A stretch of DNA of 64,000 bases from Vandiemenella viatica (taxonomy: Eukaryota > Arthropoda > Insecta > Orthoptera > Morabidae). The notes beneath the pieces are model-generated. The model saw only the letters and a program-made list of their open reading frames with translations. It was not told the DNA's origin and searched no databases. Shown in pieces: positions 11,137-22,783 of the stretch. The DNA is taken from the NCBI GenBank assembly GCA_031002005.1, contig JARYHS010008074.1:278753930-278817929 (forward strand), written 5' to 3'. Position numbers and translations under genes: made by a program. Positions within the stretch are counted from its first letter, which is position 1, and each line of letters starts with the position of its first letter.

Positions 11137-11380
11137 TTTTTCTTTACTTATGGCTTTGCGCCTCGTCGACAGTCGAGGTCATTAGAGGCGTGATGGGATT
11201 GAGGGAAAAGGATAGGGAATGAATTAGGCCATGACCTTTTGAAGGAAGCATTCCGGCATTCGCATGGAGTGATTTGGGGAAACCATGGAAAACCCAAATC
11301 TGGATGTCCGGGCGGGGATTCGAACCGGAGTCCTCCCGAATCTGAGGCCCGAGCGCTAACTGCTCACACACCACGCTCAG
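11137..11380 (-). mobile_element. SINE-1 (tRNA-derived), copy A
   Basis: On the minus strand the element starts with a tRNA-like head holding an A-box-like TTAGCGCTCGG and a clear B box, GGTTCGAATCC (plus strand GGATTCGAACC near 11318). It has a ~150-bp body and ends at the low-coordinate side in an A-rich tail (plus-strand TTTTTTTCTTTA, about 11137). It lies inside a unit of the 185-bp satellite; TTTTAACCTTT before and CTTCAACCTTT after look like its target duplication. It is transcribed by RNA polymerase III in origin and depends on a LINE partner. Confidence 0.85.
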
Positions 11381-12837
11381 TCTTCAACCTTTATATTTCC
11401 CACACCCCCACAGTTACCGACATGCAACCTCCATAAAAAAAAACAATCGTGGTCTGCGCAAGGTAGTTGTGGCTGGAAAGTGGAATATAGGGGCACACAT
11501 GTCTTTCTTCAAAATACGAAAAACACAAACACCAGTGGTCTGAGCAAGGTACTTTTGACTGCAGAGTAAATTACGGGGACACATATGTCTATTTTGATAT
11601 CAGGTCGACCACTTTCAACCACCATATCTACCATACCACTACAGCTACCGACATGCAATCACCATAGTGCACGATGGAAGATTCCAGACTACTACCCCAC
11701 AAACTCAAACTCCAGTTGTCTGCGTTTGGTAGTTCTAGCTGAAAGGTGAAATATAGGGACACACGCGTCTTTGGTAGAAATAGGAAAATGTTCTGGGTCG
11801 ACCACTTTCAACCATCATACCATATCTACCACACCTCCGTAGCTACTAACATCTAGCCACCATAGTGCACGATGGGAGATTCGAGGGCACTACCACACAC
11901 CACAAACACCAGTGGTCAACGCTATCGTAGTTGTGCAGCGAAGTGAAATTCACGGACACACATGTCTTTAGTCGAAATACGAAAATGTTTCTGATCGATC
12001 AATTTCAACAACCACATCTCCAACACTCTCACTGCTACCGACATTCAGCCAACGTTGTGCACGTTCGGTTACTCCATGCTACTACCACACGAAACACCGG
12101 TATGCGCTTGGTAGTTCCTAGCTGTAAGGTGAAATATAGACACACTACACACGTCTTTGGTCGAAATATGAATGTGATCCACTTTCAACCACCATATATC
12201 CCACACCCTCATAGCTACCGACTTCTAACCACCATAGTGCACGACGAGAGACTTGATGCCACTATCACATACAAATTCCAGTGGTCTGCGCTATGTAGTT
12301 GTGGCAGCGAAGTGAAATATAGAGTCACACATTTCTTTTGTCGAAATACGCAAATGCCTCAGGTCGACCACTTTCAACCACCATATCTCCCACACTCCAT
12401 AGCTACCGACATGCTACCACCAAGGTGTACGATGGGAGATTTGAGTTACTATCGCTCACAAACACCAGTTGTCTGCGCTAAGTAGTTGTGGCAGCAAAAT
12501 TAAATACAGGGACACACATGTCAATGGTTAAAATAAGAAAATGACTTTGATCGTCTAGTTTCAACCACCATATCTCACACACTGCCACTGCTTCCGACAT
12601 TCGGCCAACGTAGTCGCACGATGGGTTACTCCACGCTACTACCTCACAGAAACATCAGTGTTCTGCGCTTGGTAGTGGTGGCTGCAGAACGAATATAGGG
12701 GAACAAAAAGATTATGAACAGTAATAAGACATCACTTTTTGGATTCCGTAGCCAAAGTGGCGAAAGTGGAACACTTATAACTTCGTCTTATCCGTCAGTC
12801 AGCGTGTATTAATATGCGTGAGATTGAAATATTGTTT

Positions 12838-13005
12838 TTCTAATGGCAAGTTTAACGTAGTTTGTGGTTAGGTTGAAATGCTACCTGGACCAGTATGACA
12901 ACTGTTTTTGGTACAGCACAAGGCACGAGGGAATTACATAGAACTTTATTTTGTAACACTTCTTTTTAGTTAAGCAACTGAAAATAAATGAATTGCCAGA
13001 TACTG
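12838..13005 (+). repeat. Direct repeat, first member
   Basis: About 170 bp (GTTTGTGGTTAGG, GAAATGCTACCTGGACC, TACAGCACAAGGCACGAGG, GAATTGCCAGA in order) recurs diverged at 13380-13575, about 540 bp downstream in the same orientation. Related sequence in reverse occurs near 6360-6420. Probably part of a dispersed element. Confidence 0.7.
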
Positions 13006-13379
13006 AAAGAAAAGTATGTATTTCGTTTAAATTGGGATATTAATTATTATTTGATACTTTTTGCTGAAATAATTACTTGATTTGAATGAAACGCTATCAA
13101 TGCACCCTACACCATAATTGTAACTAATATTACATAGCTTAACGTAAGTAGCTAAGATTTATTTTTAGTACCTTTCGTGTTCACTGACTTCGTATTACTA
13201 GGGTTATTATTTCAGCCACACGTAAGCTGTGTCAGCCGTTAAAACATTGATTTGCATCACGGATAACAAAAGATAAAGGTATAAGAACCTGTTAAGATTT
13301 TGAATCAGGTTTATATCGCGATGCATGATAACATTAACATGCGATACAGGGAATGTATCAATTCACGTGTGATTTCAGT

Positions 13380-13575
13380 TTTGATTTTTTAGAAGCAATA
13401 TTAGCGGAGTTTGTGGTTAGGCTGAAATGCAACCTGGACAAGGCTGACAACTGTTTTGCTACAGCACAAGGGACGAGGAATTACACTGAGCTTTATTTTT
13501 AAAAAACATTTACATTTAGTTATGCAACTGTAAAAACAAAACAAAAACAAAAAAACAAAAAATTGCCAGAACAAT
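13380..13575 (+). repeat. Direct repeat, second member
   Basis: Diverged copy of 12838-13005 (GTTTGTGGTTAGG, GAAATGCAACCTGGACA, TACAGCACAAGGGACGAGG, AATTGCCAGAAC). It ends in an A/C-rich run that is of different length in copy B near 44395. Confidence 0.7.
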
Positions 13576-16173
13576 CTACTCAACCTGTCATTTTTGACGG
13601 GCTTTGGGGCTAGTCATAATATAAAAGCTAGAGACATCTGTAGTATGCGTGCCCGACATACACTGTTTTCTTAATTTTTGTATAGCTGTATTAACCGCCA
13701 ACCTTCAATAGTAGTACCGCAGTTATGTAACAAACAGCGTAACAACAAGCGTCATGCGTGTCTGATAAAGCTTTCGCAGTTTCAATGGTAGATCCCCACC
13801 ATTCCTTCGTCCATTTCTGTCTTAAAATGTCTCCCAACGAAGCTGCTTTTTCATACCGTCTTACTGATTTGTATTTCTGCAGTAATTTTCACAAATAAAT
13901 CCAGCACCTGCTCCGTCAACTCCCTGTATTTGATACCTGAAGATATATGTCCCATAATAAACTTCCATAACTTCGCGAAAATTGTATGAGCGTCCGTATA
14001 ATTCTCTTGAAAATCCCTCACACCAGCACTCTTCAATAAATGACGGGATTTTTAAACCCCTCACCTACCCCCTGCTTCAATGTGTTCAGCCCAATAACTT
14101 CGTTGTTAAATGTTGTGACAAGATATTTATACTTGTGGTTTTCAACAATCAATTACCTTCACTCCAAATTGACCTATCCAGCTGTATTACACGCCCATAT
14201 TTTCCGGTAGCTGTTAAAATTCTTTTACCTTTGCAATCCCATTGTCGGTAATCATCTATCACACTTCTAATGTTAATCTAATACCCCCTTATTACTATGC
14301 TGCTGTAGAGAGTAAGAGCCTGGCGTCATCGTTTTATGTTTTATTGAGAGAGAAGATGGCAGAAGTGGGAAAGCTGTCCTGAGAGTATATTTTTCTCAAA
14401 ACTTGTTTTGGAAAATTTTTTTGACCAATTTTTAAAGTCATGCCTGAAGTGGAGAGACATGGAATAGCTTACGTACATCAAACTATGAAGATTGGGGACG
14501 TATTATTGTGGGGAGATGGCCACTGGTTTACGCTAATGTAACAGCGTAGCAAATGAACAATTTTGGTTAAAAAAAAAACTTCGCCTCGCCAAAATTGTAA
14601 CTTTCATCTGCGATAAACATCAAGTTTATAGATCGAACAGTCAACTGAATACCAAGCGAAAATCAGCTAATTCTCTTCGATGGGCCAAGCATTGCAAAAA
14701 CCTACAACTTAGCTGGTGTTCGTTCAACTGCATGCCATGGTTTCTTGGTTTGTCGATAGGAATGTGAAATATCGAAGAGTACTGTTCCATAAATATTGTA
14801 AAGTTGGAAGTAAAAAATATTACTAGTGTCGTTAAGAAGAAATGTTTTCAAAGTTGTTGCACATTAATGCTACTGGACAAACGTTCACACGAAACATGTT
14901 GAATAATGGATTTGGTGGACTTGTGCAAAGCAGCCACTAATTTGTTTGGGTAACTTTTTATGAATTTATTGTGTTATAATTCCATGCAGCTCTGTGTTAT
15001 ATTTTTTTTATGTGAATATTTAATTTTATTTTTGGAGCTGCATAAGTCTTTGAGAAGAAGGTTTCTTTGCAACACGTATTATTGGTGTGGCAATGAGGAA
15101 CAATGTAACTAACCAATATTTGGACCTGCACTTTCACAGAAATACTTGAACGTAATAACAGGAATTTGTTTAATTTTTTCTGTTTATATTAAAATGGTTT
15201 GCATTATGTTTTTCAATTATTTTGATGATATGCTGTATTCGTTTAGGAAACACTGAATTAATATTTTGAATTTAACAGCAGTAATAAGGGAGTCATTTTT
15301 ATGTTGTTTATTTGTGTTGTGTGGGATGGAGTTGGAGATCTTAATTGCGGTATTTGTGAAATGATTTGTCTGTTACCCGATCAAGTGCAGTGTAACAAAG
15401 ACTGGTTTGTGGCTTTTATTAGAAGAAAAATAACTACCTACCTTTATGTACAGTAAATTGTGAAAAAAGGGGTAGGGGTTACGGTGTGAAGGTCCGTCTG
15501 AGTAGGGAATGGAGCAGTCACCTTTTCTGCCAGCAACAGATGACATGAGATCGTGGACGGTCAATACTATGAAACGCCGATGCAAAAAATTAATTACTAA
15601 ATTCTGCAATTAGTATTTATTAATAAAAATTTAGTATTATATACGAAATGAGTGTTAGAAATGAAAAGATCTTTGTCACAATTTTACATTTAATGTGCTT
15701 CCCTCCCCAAAATATGAAACACTGAATGTTGAACTCAAATTAACTTTTGTTAATAGAAAAACACATTTATTATAGCAGGTTACAAGCTTGAAAAGAAACG
15801 ACAAATGAAAACATTTAATGACACGTGTTTTTTCAACGCATATTAAACTGAATTAACCACGGTGCACTTACGGGCTGGTTAGTGAATAGTTTCGTTGTTT
15901 GTTACAACGCGTATTAGCATGGTGTGCTGAGTCGACATGGTGGCTTGACGCGTTGCCTGTGATTATATGGTCTGGTGGAGTCTTCGGATGAGGGCCAAAG
16001 TGATCCCGCTTGTTGTGGAACCCTTTTCCGGACCCAGCGCTTGGTTGCAGCGGACTCTCTGTCGCTGGATTCATCTTTCTGTAAGTTTCACTGTGTCGAG
16101 TGTGTGTTCTTTAAACTGTACCATTCCGCAATCGAATGATCTCTAGACGGTAGTAGTTTACTGCCAACGGCGA
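13576..16173. other. Unassigned stretch (copy A), with an indel relative to copy B
   Basis: No gene recognised. Bases 13888-14188 (about 301 bp) are absent from copy B, where the two sides are joined at about 44733; the trinucleotide ATT is shared at the breakpoints, so a deletion in B by microhomology is likely. Around 15840-16170 the base composition rises to more even G+C, but I see no convincing exon. Confidence 0.5.
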
Positions 16174-16347
16174 AGGCGTTGGCTGGGCCTGAGTAGAGGT
16201 GCCTGTCGCTCTGCGGCGACATCTGCCCCTTCAGTTACTAGTGATGAATTTGGTTATGATCTGGGTGACGTTGTGGGATTTCCCGATCCCTATCGGGTTG
16301 TAAACTCTGTTTTGCGACGGCTGATGCTTGTGTAGTCGCGATCAGAT
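16174..16347. other. Copy A-specific filler between shared flanks
   Basis: Both flanks (CCAACGGCGAAG on the left, TTTTCCCGTGCACTGAA on the right) match copy B. The 174 bp between them do not resemble the 1107 bp that copy B has in the same place. Either each copy lost a different part of a longer ancestral sequence, or one was replaced. Confidence 0.7.
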
Positions 16348-16780
16348 ATGCTTTTCCCGTGCACTGAATCCTCAGTCTCATACCCCGGCGTGTCGCACGC
16401 AACCTTAATGAAAAGACTGTCACTCACAATTTATTTACGGGATGTTCCCCAAATGATTCCTTTTATTCACTTGCGATGAAATTTCTTATTTAAAATTACA
16501 TCACTTGCCATAAAATATCCTCTTACACTCTGAACAATACTTGTTAGTAAAAAAGAATAAGCTAAACCAAGTGAATATATGGTTATGCATTTAGCAAGCA
16601 ACTAACAACTGGATTGTTGCATTAAAACTTCACTATAATAAATAACCTAAAATAAAATATATCGATTCACTTATTATAAATAGAAACAATATGAAAGAAA
16701 TTGTCATAACGATGCGGTAATGAACCCTGAAATGTATTAAATATCCAAAATAATAATAAAAAATTCTTTTTTTCCCACAT
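16348..16780. other. A+T-rich stretch before the 150-bp array (copy A)
   Basis: No gene recognised; matches copy B 47849-48278 closely. Confidence 0.5.
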
Positions 16781-17803
16781 TTTTAACCGACTTCAAAAAA
16801 GGAGGAGGTTCTCAATTCGTTGTTTTTTTTTTTGTATTATGTTCAGCGATATCTTCGCCAATTTTGAACCGATTTAAATGAAATTTTTTTAGTGGTAGGG
16901 TATACCTCCAAAGTGGTCCCATATGAATTTCATTGAGAAACCACCCCTTCTACCCCCTCCACCCTTAATTTTTATACAAATCCACTTTTTTTATTCGATC
17001 TCGATGAAACTTTGGACATATATAGCCAAAAATAAAGAGAAAAATACTGTCAACTTTTGGTTTAAAAAAACTGAACCCCTCTCCCCCTATCCACCCCTTA
17101 ATTTTTGCCAATTTTCTTTATTCAAAGCTACAGTCGACACCATTTAACTGATCTCCATTAAAGTTGGCAATTACATGTAGTTTTTCATGGAGAAGGTTCT
17201 GACCAAAAAAAATAAAAAAAACCACCCTCCTTCCCTTTACACCCTTAATTTTATAGAAACCTACATTTCTTATCTGATTTTTATTGAACTTTGCCCATAT
17301 ATACTTTAAAACAAAGAGAAAAATCCTGTCAACATTGGTCTGCCAAAGCTCAACCCCTCCTCCTTCCACCCCTTTAATTATTGTCAATGTTCTTCATAAA
17401 AAGCTACACTCGACACCGTTTGACCGATTATCATCAAAGTTGGCATATACATGTAATTTTTCATGGAGAATCTGACCAAAAAATAAAAATAAAAAACCAC
17501 CCCTCTCCCCTTTACACCCCTTAATTTTATACAAACCCACATTTTTTATCCGATTTCGATGAAACTTTGGACATGTATAGTCAAAAATAAAGAGAAAAAT
17601 ACTGTCAACTTTTGGTTTGAAAAACTGAAGCCCTCTCCCCTATCCACCCCCTAAATTTTTACCAATGTTCTTTATACAAAGCTACAGTCGACACCATTTA
17701 ACTGGTCTCCATTAAAGTTGGCATATACATGTAATTTTTCATGGAGAAGGTTTCTTGACCAAAAAAAAATTAAATAAATAAAAAAACCACCCCATGTCTC
17801 CCT
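16781..17803 (+). repeat. ~150/290-bp pyrimidine-rich tandem array, copy A (cut by gap)
   Basis: The array starts with an AACCGACTTCAAAAAAGGAG motif that I know, from memory, as a frequent repeat end in arthropod genomes. Alternating ~145-bp half-units follow: type A (CCGATTTCGATGAAACTTTGG, then AAAGAGAAAAATACTGTCAAC) and type B (GACACCATTTAACTGATCTCC, then TTTTTCATGGAGAAGG). They are separated by C-rich tracts such as CCCCTCTCCCC. Together they make a ~285-bp dimeric unit. The array runs into the gap. No coding potential. Confidence 0.85.
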
Positions 17804-18803
17804 NNNNNNNNNNNNNNNNNNNNNNNNNNNNNNNNNNNNNNNNNNNNNNNNNNNNNNNNNNNNNNNNNNNNNNNNNNNNNNNNNNNNNNNNNNNNNNNNN
17901 NNNNNNNNNNNNNNNNNNNNNNNNNNNNNNNNNNNNNNNNNNNNNNNNNNNNNNNNNNNNNNNNNNNNNNNNNNNNNNNNNNNNNNNNNNNNNNNNNNNN
18001 NNNNNNNNNNNNNNNNNNNNNNNNNNNNNNNNNNNNNNNNNNNNNNNNNNNNNNNNNNNNNNNNNNNNNNNNNNNNNNNNNNNNNNNNNNNNNNNNNNNN
18101 NNNNNNNNNNNNNNNNNNNNNNNNNNNNNNNNNNNNNNNNNNNNNNNNNNNNNNNNNNNNNNNNNNNNNNNNNNNNNNNNNNNNNNNNNNNNNNNNNNNN
18201 NNNNNNNNNNNNNNNNNNNNNNNNNNNNNNNNNNNNNNNNNNNNNNNNNNNNNNNNNNNNNNNNNNNNNNNNNNNNNNNNNNNNNNNNNNNNNNNNNNNN
18301 NNNNNNNNNNNNNNNNNNNNNNNNNNNNNNNNNNNNNNNNNNNNNNNNNNNNNNNNNNNNNNNNNNNNNNNNNNNNNNNNNNNNNNNNNNNNNNNNNNNN
18401 NNNNNNNNNNNNNNNNNNNNNNNNNNNNNNNNNNNNNNNNNNNNNNNNNNNNNNNNNNNNNNNNNNNNNNNNNNNNNNNNNNNNNNNNNNNNNNNNNNNN
18501 NNNNNNNNNNNNNNNNNNNNNNNNNNNNNNNNNNNNNNNNNNNNNNNNNNNNNNNNNNNNNNNNNNNNNNNNNNNNNNNNNNNNNNNNNNNNNNNNNNNN
18601 NNNNNNNNNNNNNNNNNNNNNNNNNNNNNNNNNNNNNNNNNNNNNNNNNNNNNNNNNNNNNNNNNNNNNNNNNNNNNNNNNNNNNNNNNNNNNNNNNNNN
18701 NNNNNNNNNNNNNNNNNNNNNNNNNNNNNNNNNNNNNNNNNNNNNNNNNNNNNNNNNNNNNNNNNNNNNNNNNNNNNNNNNNNNNNNNNNNNNNNNNNNN
18801 NNN
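17804..18803. other. Assembly gap (1000 N)
   Basis: Exactly 1000 unknown bases, a round number typical of a placeholder scaffold gap, so the true size is not known. The left flank is inside the ~150/290-bp tandem array. The right flank starts in the middle of a unit of the ~170-bp tandem family. These two families are not adjacent in copy B, so the join is not the copy B order. Confidence 0.99.
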
Positions 18804-19290
18804 AGATTAAGGTCTCCAATTAGGTAAAATCATAAAAAAGAAAGAATTTTTTGGAATTTGATGCACGTGTATCAAACAGTTCAGAGTCAAGTCCTCAGAT
18901 TGCAGCAGCAGTATGCTGAGATTTCAATAAACTGTTTTTTATACAATAAGTAGTTTTCCGGATATTTTTTTCTGTTACGGAAACATTTTTGATTTGCTAT
19001 ACAATTCCAGCGTAAACATTTTATTCGCACAGCAACACATATCACAAAGATGTTGATATGCTGTGTGAATTTTGTTCAGGTGGTTGTATTCTATTAGGGT
19101 TAATGACAGTTTGTCGTACATTCAGTGTGTTTTAAATTTTCCTAACTGTTTCGTAATATATTTTAATGCGTACCTATTACACTAAACAAATAAATTTGCT
19201 AAAAAGTGCGGTTCTACTTTTTATTATATTACAAGCATTCAACCTCACTATTCATTGTATTTTAGTAGCGAAATTTTCGCATGAGTCGTC
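18804..19290 (+). repeat. Diverged partial copy of the 170-bp family and its 3' flank
   Basis: The first bases after the gap (AGATTAAGGTCTCC) fall in the middle of a 170-bp unit. They are followed by relatives of the motifs that follow the array in copies A and B: CAGTTCAGAGTCAAG, AATAAACTG and ACACATATCACAAAGAT. Identity is far lower than between copies A and B, so this is a separate, older member of a dispersed family. The 3' flank travels with the array, which suggests both belong to one mobile element. Confidence 0.65.
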
Positions 19291-19800
19291 TGGTTGTGTT
19301 TAAATTTGGTTGCAAAAGCCCAACCCATCTTCCTTTCTACCGCCACCCCTCCTAAATATTTACAGATACCCACAATTTTTATCAGATTTCGATGGAACAC
19401 TGCACATGTATACTTAAAAACAAAGATAAACATAGTGTATACATTCTGTTTACAAAACCCAACCGCTCACTCTCTCACACCATTTAATTTTTGCAAATGT
19501 TCTTTACACAAAGCCACAGTTTTTATGTAGTTTCGATGGAACTTTGCACATGTGTACTTTAAAACAAAGATAAAAATACTGTCCACACTAGCTTTACAAA
19601 ATCCAAACTATTCTTCGCCTCTAAACCCCTTAATGTTTTTTTTTAGTGCATACCTACAGTTTTTATCTGATATCAATAGAAATTTACACACCTACAATTT
19701 AAATCAATCAGAAAAGACAGTCTACATTTGGCAAACATAAACCTAATTCCTCTTTCCCTTTACCTCTACCTCTTTTGATTTCCGATGTTCGTTACAAATC
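19291..19800 (+). repeat. Same tandem family, monomeric part, diverged copy
   Basis: Three monomers with GATTTCGATGGAAC / CACATGTATACTTAAAAACAAAGA blocks match the end of the copy B array (about 50245-50745) at clearly lower identity than copies A and B share elsewhere. It is followed by non-repetitive sequence (19801-20410) also related to copy B (50746-51945). Confidence 0.75.
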
Positions 19801-20410
19801 CCACAGTTTTAAATCCCGTCAAAATCAATTACGCTATTCTTAAGTCGTGGCAGAATATTCATAAAATAAATGTGTCCTAATGTATCAATGTTTATCTCAG
19901 ATTTCAACTTGAACCCCAAGCTTTCAGGTTGCGAAAATCAATTAAAAATCTATATTTTCTGTGTGATGCCGGAACAAACAGATATATTCCAGAGACAGAT
20001 TTGTGTATGTGGTATGTATTAATGCCTAGATGTTACATGTTTCGATTATCGAGCAGAAGCTTTAACAGATATTATAATTAGATCGAAGCACAGCCTGGAC
20101 CAAAATGTAAACTGACATTCCTTAACACAGCATCCATTTCACCCTGTTCCGGAAGTTGTAGGGGTATATAAAGACAGATTTTTTTTTTTTTTTGAAAACA
20201 TGCGCTTTAACAGCGGTATATTTAAAATACTCCTTGTTTCGGCTCGAACACCAAATAAAGTTCAGAAATTCGATCTTCCGTATGTGACAGGTAGCACAGT
20301 AATGTAAATTATTGTCCATTTAGATTTACTTTCCTCTAAGCAAGGTATAAAGTTATTTTAAAATTTTTAGTGTGCTTTTTTTGAAGGCGGTTTTTTTTAA
20401 ACAATTATTT
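19801..20410 (+). repeat. Diverged dispersed-repeat tail
   Basis: This stretch follows the monomer array and matches 50746-51945 apart from the 0.6-kb inverted-duplication insert there. Shared motifs include GTGTGATGCCGGA, TGTAAACTGACATTCCTTAACAC and AAACAATTATTTTATT. Similarity stops at about 20410, which may be the end of the repeat unit. A 16-T run lies near 20180. Confidence 0.65.
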
Positions 20411-22603
20411 TATTTTTAGATTAATGAGCATTCTTTCTAAATAATATCTCTTAAGCATCGCCATTTTTTTTCTGCTAGTGCATGTTGGGCTGTCATTTGG
20501 ATCATCGAAAGGCATATTTAGAAAAAATGTGTATTATTGTCGCGATATGGAGAAATTCCTACGATGAGTATACCTTTAAATTCTCAAAAAAAATCTTTAT
20601 TTTAATAAGCTGTGTTATTGCACTTCCTGGCAAAATTTGGCTACTGTGTGTGACCTTAAAATAGAGGATCATATTACTCTGTAAAGTTGCATATTACATT
20701 GTGTGTGTCCAGGAACTCTTTTTCACTTATAGAAATTCCTTTTTGTTCCTTCTAGCAGTGCTGCTGCTTCTTTTTATACCAAATACACACGATACAATCA
20801 AATGTGAACCACTCTCTTATATAACCAAATCCCCTTTCTTTTCGTGATAAAACCTCTGTAGAGTAACATGTAGATGTTGGTCCATTTATTAATCTTTTTA
20901 TTGTACTTGTCAATTTTAATTTCTTTTCTCTCATAATATTGCATAGGCCAATCACATTTGCTAGTGGTCAAAACGGAAGTGCCTAACTGATTTCCTGGGT
21001 TAGTCTGGAGACTGTGATTCAAAGCAGTGTTCGTACCTATCCAATTGGGAGCCAATGTTTTCAATTGGGTTTGTTTTATAAACCAAAAAGGCGTTTCTAG
21101 AACAGTTCGCTGGAAGGGCAGTATCCAGACGTTAAGTGTGTTTTGTCTCCGAAGACTGTAAAGTAAATTTCGCTGGCAACACCACTACGAAATCAAAGGA
21201 ATCTTTCTTGTCCAATTATTACCCACCATAAAAGATCTCAGTCAAACCTGGCGTCTGCATTGCAACCTAAATGAATCAAGAGACATAATCTGCTACTTGA
21301 TGGATACAAAGTCACACGAAATTTAAATTTTCGGCAAAGGTACCCAATTATTGATAATAGTTAAATAAACATTTTTGTATTCAGAACTATCAGCTGATAT
21401 TTCACTTGGTACCTAAGTGGTATTTAAATGTAACATAACGAAAGGGCCCCAGATTGTATTGATTTTTGAAGTAATTCCTGGGAAAATAAACTGAAGGTTA
21501 TATCTTTGATTTTTTGAATTATCATTGATAGAACTTCATGGCTTTTTAATTTCTGACTGTCATATGATATTATAAACATATGACGTTAAATTTAACGTGA
21601 AAAAAATCAGCAAAAAATATGAATGTATTACATGCTTGTATTTCATAATAGCAAAAGAACACTAATGTCGTCTTTTGGAGTAACTGTGGGAGCGCAAACT
21701 CAATAATTTAATATGAAAACCAGTAATTAAATATCTATCTTTTAAGTTTACGTTAACACCATGGGAACGTTTTAAGACGCTACATCCTTTTTCGTAGCAA
21801 ATGATGCTTCCTCAGAATTCTGACTGTTCTTACTTAATGTTTCAACAGGATAGTAAGATCAATTATCACTAAGTTAAAATATGGCCATATCTCATGGCAG
21901 AAATCGGGAATCAGATCTGATACGTGATATATGGAATCATTTTGAGGTGTCCACTAATTTACTGAATTTACTGATGCTGTTTTTAAGATAGTAAACTGCT
22001 TCTGACTCCTAGACTAGCCAAAACCAGACAGTTATCGAAAACGAATATTTAACATCATTTCTTGGTAAGATACAGTCAAATTTATGGATCCCTCATAGAG
22101 CCGGGGATTAGCAATCGTGCCCAGCTCGACCTGATGGAGCACCGAGTAATTTACTTGTGAATGCCACTTGCGGTGACTGGCCACCTGCATTGAGGTGGCT
22201 GATGGCCTTAATGGCCGATTATGTTGCCGACTGTAATCAGCCATTATCGATCGACCACCCGCTACGCTGCGATCCCAGTGCTGCCTGACAACTGAACAAT
22301 TTAGACCATCGTCCAGTAGTTAGTCTGCACGGTCGTATCTGTGTAACGTAACTAAATTTTTTATTTTCTGCAAATAAGACATTAAGAATGATGAAAAATA
22401 AGGAAGAGTTAGACTTCCAGACTTCCAACAGCGCTCACGTAATGCAGATCTTTTTAATCGACCGTTTGAATGTAGTAGGAATTTTCTCTCGTGCTATGTA
22501 ATTAAATTCCTACAATACTCTTCTCCAAACTCTATAATTCTGTTAATAACTTTCTTACAGTAATATTTTTTAAATTTTTTAGATAAATCAAACAATTTTT
22601 TGG
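20411..22603. other. Unassigned spacer sequence
   Basis: No gene or known element recognised. At 22095-22350 the composition is less A+T-rich and holds short hairpin-forming pieces (for example GGCCACCTGCATTGAGGTGGCT-like), but nothing that I can name. Confidence 0.5.
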
Positions 22604-22783
22604 ACAAGGAATAGAACGTAGATAGTGTAGTGTATACTTGTCGATAGCGTGGTGTATGGTTTCACAAGGAATGGAACTTAGATAGTATAGTGTATACTTG
22701 TCGATAGTGTGGTGTATGGTTTCACAAGGAATGGAACTTAAATAGTATAGTGTATACTTGTCGATAGCGTGGTGTATGGTTTC
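22604..22783 (+). repeat. 60-bp minisatellite, three units
   Basis: Three head-to-tail units of exactly 60 bp differ at only a few positions (GATAGTGTAGTGTATACTTG, TCGATAGCGTGGTGTATGG). Because 60 is divisible by three, the minus strand stays open and gives a 20-residue repeat (ETIHHAIDKYTLYYLSSIPC), in a 99-codon frame at 22532-22831. No start context, splice site or homology supports a real protein. Confidence 0.9.

Larger units (their letters stand above)
10975..12720 (+). repeat. ~185-bp satellite-like tandem array, copy A
   Basis: About nine diverged units are marked by CACCAGTGGTCTGCG-like motifs (about 11031, 11440, 11529, 11711, 11908, 12093, 12269, 12465 and 12650). Each unit also has ACGATGGGAGATTCGAGG-like, CACACATGTCTTTGGTCGA-like, GGTCGACCACTTTCAACC-like and AGCTACCGACATGC-like motifs in fixed order. 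The second interval is lengthened by a SINE. A (CA)n microsatellite lies in the first unit. A 184-codon open frame at 11931-12485 is repeat sequence read by chance. Confidence 0.9.
1..17803 (+). repeat. Long duplicated segment, copy A
   Basis: Base 1 aligns with base 31030 and the two sequences stay collinear up to the assembly gap. By eye there are only scattered substitutions and short indels, apart from four larger differences annotated separately (5145-5386, 13888-14188, 16174-16347 and the poly(A) near 1818). The left edge is cut by the window, so the true start of the duplication is unknown. It carries no intact gene. It could be a recent segmental duplication or the second haplotype of copy B kept in the scaffold; the 1000-N gap directly at its right end favours an assembly explanation. 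Confidence 0.95.

Noticed and set aside
11300..11380. A tRNA gene (B box GGTTCGAATCC)
   Set aside because: No complete cloverleaf or acceptor stem can be formed; it is the head of a SINE, repeated at several loci with A tails.
11931..12485. 184-codon open frame
   Set aside because: It lies wholly inside the 185-bp tandem array, repeats the same peptide motifs, and is not conserved as one frame in copy B; chance reading of repeats.
17770..18819. Apparent 338- and 349-codon open frames on both strands
   Set aside because: They are made of unknown bases from the assembly gap.
22604..22783. CRISPR-like repeat-spacer pattern
   Set aside because: Units are contiguous with no unique spacers, and the sequence is from an animal genome; it is a minisatellite.
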